This document shows positions 61,690 to 64,000 of a DNA stretch of 64,000 bases, in pieces. Source of the DNA: JARBUG01 sp035628915 (lineage in GTDB: Bacteria > Bacillota > Sulfobacillia > Symbiobacteriales > Symbiobacteriaceae). The position numbers and the translations under genes are program-made. The stretch is from contig DASPIW010000050.1 in the NCBI GenBank assembly GCA_035628915.1, positions 1 through 64,000 on the forward strand. Direction: 5' to 3'. How positions within the stretch are numbered: position 1 is the stretch's first letter; every line of letters starts with the position of its first letter. The notes under the pieces were generated by a model. The model was not told the DNA's origin. It was given only the letters and a program-made list of their open reading frames with translations, and searched no databases.

Positions 61690-61910
61690 AAAGAAACCTC
61701 CGACCGGTAGGCGAGGTGTCTGCGGACTTCGGCAAGGCCGGCATCAATGCGAGCCGCCAGGTGGTCTTCCAGCGCCTGCATCTGGATGTCGAACTGATCC
61801 ATACCGTCTTCGATACCATCCATGCGCTTTTCCATGTGATCCATGCGCTGAGCGAAACCATCTGCGGCTGCCATGATCTGGTCCAGCCGTTCGAGGATCA
61901 GATTCTCCAC
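61690..61910 (-). pseudogene. Small coiled-coil protein, C-terminus lost
   Basis: From GTG 61910 (GAGAGGTGG upstream) the minus strand encodes VENLILERLDQIMAAADGFA, then heptad-like RMDHMEKRMDGIEDGMDQF and LEDHLAARIDAGLAEVRRHL. Similar short coiled-coil proteins are common in thermophilic Clostridia. The frame then runs out of phase through the LuxR remnant, so the natural end has been replaced. It may be a functional short protein with a foreign tail or a remnant. Confidence 0.45.
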
Positions 61911-62057
61911 CTGCCGCCCACCTCTCCACACCAATGTACCATGTCGGGGGGACAATCGTAGGCTGAACGTGCCATAGCCGGGAGCGGCCCCAACCGCTAG
62001 AGTTAAAGAAGGCTCCGCCGAATGACAGCGGCGGCAGCCGGGGCGGAGAAATGGAGT

Positions 62058-62099
62058 AGCCCCACCAGGATGCGCCGCAGGGCGTGTCCTGGTGGGGCT
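62058..62099 (+). promoter_or_regulatory. Leader hairpin of the glp operon (terminator/attenuator candidate)
   Basis: Perfect 13-bp outer stem (AGCCCCACCAGGA with TCCTGGTGGGGCT) and inner GCGCC/GGGCG pairing, followed by TTGCTGTTTTCG, ends 28 bases before the glpA ATG. Its position in the 5' leader, away from any plus-strand gene end, suggests attenuation, such as the GlpP-type antitermination known for glp genes. Confidence 0.5.
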
Positions 62100-62127
62100 T
62101 GCTGTTTTCGAAGGAGATGAGCCACCT

Positions 62128-63720
62128 ATGCAGCGAGTTGTCGTGATCGGCGGCGGCGCCACCGGAAGCGGGATTTTGCGGGACCTTGCGATGCGCGGCA
62201 TTCCGGCAGTCCTGGTCGAACAGGGTGACCTGGTCCACGGCACGTCGAGCCGGTATCACGGGCTGTTGCACAGCGGCGGCCGCTATGCCGTACGCGACCC
62301 CGAATCGGCCCGCGAATGCGCCGCTGAAAACGCCATCCTCCGGCGGATTGCCCCCTTTGCCGTCGAACCGTGCGGCGGTGTCTTCCTGCAGCTCAGGCAG
62401 GACGATCCGGCCTATCGCGCCGAGTGGCTCGCGGCCTGCCGCCGGGCAGGCGTGCCCGTGGAGCTGCTGGACCTGGAGCGCCTGCGGCGGGAGGAGCCCG
62501 GCATCAGCCCGGACGCTGTGGCGGCTTATCGTGTGCCCGATGCGAGCGTGGATGGCTTCCGCCTCATCTCCGGCAACGTGGCCGCCGCCGAGGCCCTGGG
62601 CGCCCGGACGCTGACCTACCGCCGGGTGACGGGCCTGCTGATGGATGGCGCAAGGGTGGCGGGCGTACGCCTGCAGAGCGAGCGGACCGACGCATCCGAG
62701 GCGCTGGAGGCCGACCTGGTCATCAATGCGGCGGGCGCCTGGACCGGCCAGATCGCCGCCATGGCAGGCATCCATCTTGACCTGGTCGCCGACCGGGGCG
62801 TCTTGCTGGTCTACCACGGGCGGCTCACGAGCCGGGTCATCAACCGGCTGCGGCCGCCGGGCAACGGCGACATCTTCGTGCCGGCGGGCAGCGTGACGCT
62901 GCTGGGCACGACGGCCACGCCGGTGGAGAGCCCCGACAATCTGGAGATTCCGGCAGATGAAGTTGCTTCGCTGCTCCGGCTCGGTGCCGAAATGCTGCCT
63001 GCAGCGGCCACCTCAAGGGTGCTGCGGGCGTTTGCGGGGGTCCGGCCCCTGTTCAAGGCCAAAGGCGACGGGGCGAGCACCCGTGACCTGCCCCGGACCT
63101 ATCAGGTGATCGACCACGCCGGCGCCCACGGTGTAGAGGGCCTCGTCTCCATCATCGGCGGAAAGCTGACGACCTACCGGGAGATGGCCGAGAAGACGGT
63201 TGACATGGCCGCCGGCAAGCTGGGCGTCACGGCGCCCTGCCGGACCGCCGCAGAGCCGATTCTGCCGCCGCCGGAGCCCGCCCTGGTCCGCAGCGTCCAG
63301 GCTTTCGTCGGCCCGGCCCATGCGGCGGCCCTCGCCGAGCGGCATCCCGCCCACCTGACGGCCGTGGTCCGGGAGCTGTCTGCCCCGAAAGGCTCGGAGA
63401 TCCTCTGCGAGTGCGAGCAGGTGACCCGGGGCGAAGTGATCGCCGTAGCCCGGAGCCTGGGGGAACCGTCGCTGTCAGATATTCGCCGGCGTACCCGGCT
63501 CGGCATGGGCACCTGTCAGGGCGCCTTCTGCGGGTACCGCACCGCCCTGGTGCTGGCCGAAGCAGGGGTGGCGGACCCGGCGGCTGCCCCCGGCCTCATG
63601 CTGGAGATGCAGGCAGAGCGCTGGCATGGCGTTACCGCAGCCCTGCCCGGCCCCGAGCTGCCCGGTGCCGAACTGACCTACGCCCTCTATGCCGGCCTCT
63701 TCGGGGGGAGCAAGCGATGA
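62128..63720 (+). CDS. glpA: Anaerobic glycerol-3-phosphate dehydrogenase subunit A
   Basis: About 530 residues. N-terminal FAD-binding VVVIGGGATGSGILRDL, then the DAO-type dehydrogenase with SSRYHGLLHSGGRYAVRDP and VSIIGGKLTTYREMAEK. A C-terminal BFD-like [2Fe-2S] domain has CECEQVTRGE and GMGTCQGAFCGYR Cys pairs, which distinguish GlpA from aerobic GlpD. It oxidises glycerol-3-phosphate to dihydroxyacetone phosphate, passing electrons through GlpB/GlpC-type partners. ATG 62128 follows AAGGAGATGA; the stop overlaps glpB (ATGA). Confidence 0.95.
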   Translation: MQRVVVIGGGATGSGILRDLAMRGIPAVLVEQGDLVHGTSSRYHGLLHSGGRYAVRDPESARECAAENAILRRIAPFAVEPCGGVFLQLRQDDPAYRAEWLAACRRAGVPVELLDLERLRREEPGISPDAVAAYRVPDASVDGFRLISGNVAAAEALGARTLTYRRVTGLLMDGARVAGVRLQSERTDASEALEADLVINAAGAWTGQIAAMAGIHLDLVADRGVLLVYHGRLTSRVINRLRPPGNGDIFVPAGSVTLLGTTATPVESPDNLEIPADEVASLLRLGAEMLPAAATSRVLRAFAGVRPLFKAKGDGASTRDLPRTYQVIDHAGAHGVEGLVSIIGGKLTTYREMAEKTVDMAAGKLGVTAPCRTAAEPILPPPEPALVRSVQAFVGPAHAAALAERHPAHLTAVVRELSAPKGSEILCECEQVTRGEVIAVARSLGEPSLSDIRRRTRLGMGTCQGAFCGYRTALVLAEAGVADPAAAPGLMLEMQAERWHGVTAALPGPELPGAELTYALYAGLFGGSKR

Positions 63721-64000
63721 AAACCCAATCCTATGACGTGATTGTGATCGGCGCCGGCCTCGCGGGCCTCATGGCGGCCCTGGCGGCCCGGGAGCAGGGG
63801 GCCGAAGTGGCCGTCCTGGCCGAAGGCGGCGGTGCCTTTGAGCTCTCCTCCGGCTGCATCGACCTGTTTGGCGCAACGGAAAGCCCCTGGACGGCGATGA
63901 CGGGTCTGCGAAAGCACCCCTACACCCTCCTGGGCGCCGCCGCCGTGCGTGAAGCGGTCTCCGCTTTCGTTGCGGCCTCCGGTCGCATGGGGCTGCCATA
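63717..64000 (+). CDS. glpB: Anaerobic glycerol-3-phosphate dehydrogenase subunit B, 5' part
   Basis: The first 94 codons, cut by the window end. The N-terminus SYDVIVIGAGLAGLMAALAA is a Rossmann FAD motif, followed by FELSSGCIDLFG, typical of GlpB. It is translationally coupled to glpA by a four-base overlap and should pass electrons from GlpA toward the membrane. Confidence 0.9.
   Translation, partial: MKTQSYDVIVIGAGLAGLMAALAAREQGAEVAVLAEGGGAFELSSGCIDLFGATESPWTAMTGLRKHPYTLLGAAAVREAVSAFVAASGRMGLP

Larger units (their letters stand above)
61472..62127. other. Spacer with two gene remnants and the glpA leader
   Basis: Contains minus-strand remnants of a LuxR-type regulator (61531-61658) and a coiled-coil protein (about 61690-61910), then the hairpin leader of glpA (62058-62099). 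Confidence 0.6.

Overview
The window looks like chromosome of a high-GC, spore-forming Clostridia-type Firmicute, most like Symbiobacterium. This is inferred from frequent GTG/TTG starts with strong GGAGG-type ribosome sites, a T-box leader, a LysM-GH18 spore-lytic-type hydrolase, a copper-amine-oxidase-N/S11 carboxypeptidase and a high-GC Hyf-type operon. No rRNA, tRNA or CRISPR array was found.

Layout. (1) 0.5-15 kb is a defence island of lower, mixed base composition: an ORC/CDC6-like ATPase; a type I restriction-modification operon (hsdM, a DUF262/DUF1524 GmrSD-like gene, hsdS, hsdR) joined by 4-base overlaps; a DUF3800 RNase H-fold protein; and a GHKL ATPase-Shedu-like nuclease gene split by a one-base frameshift. 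(2) 15-22 kb holds small stand-alone genes and wreckage: a truncated AHSA1 gene, a CPBP protease, an unknown 165-residue protein, a gluzincin-type peptidase pseudogene, HPP and FNT (nitrite/formate) membrane proteins and a DUF4256 protein. (3) 23-26.2 kb is an ECF sigma/anti-sigma/ABC-2 exporter operon on the minus strand. (4) 26.6-34.4 kb is a minus-strand hydrogenase-4-like operon (hyfB-C-E-F-G-I order) that ends with a DarA-like cyclic-di-AMP receptor gene and has a good sigma-A promoter. (5) 34.5-35.5 kb is a zinc alcohol dehydrogenase.

(6) 36-46.2 kb is an exopolysaccharide cluster with visibly lower GC: a polyprenyl-phosphate sugar transferase, a flippase, two O-antigen ligase/polymerase-like proteins and three GT4 glycosyltransferases. 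(7) 46.2-48.1 kb is citramalate synthase under an isoleucine-type T-box. (8) 48.4-53.1 kb is an unrecognised four-gene divergent module: a coiled-coil protein ending in an RNase H-like domain and a second coiled-coil protein on the minus strand, against a multi-pass membrane protein and a VWA-like lipoprotein on the plus strand. (9) 53.5-64 kb returns to ordinary high-GC chromosome: D-Ala-D-Ala carboxypeptidase, RecQ, LysM-GH18 hydrolase, a BadF/NAG-kinase-type ATPase, a DUF6544-like protein, gene remnants, and the start of glpAB, cut by the window end.

The best candidates for undescribed biology are the RNase H/coiled-coil pair with its divergent membrane/VWA partners, the GHKL-Shedu fusion, the DUF262 gene embedded in the type I operon, and the DarA-like sensor closing the Hyf operon. 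All functional statements come from motif reading by eye; no database search was possible.
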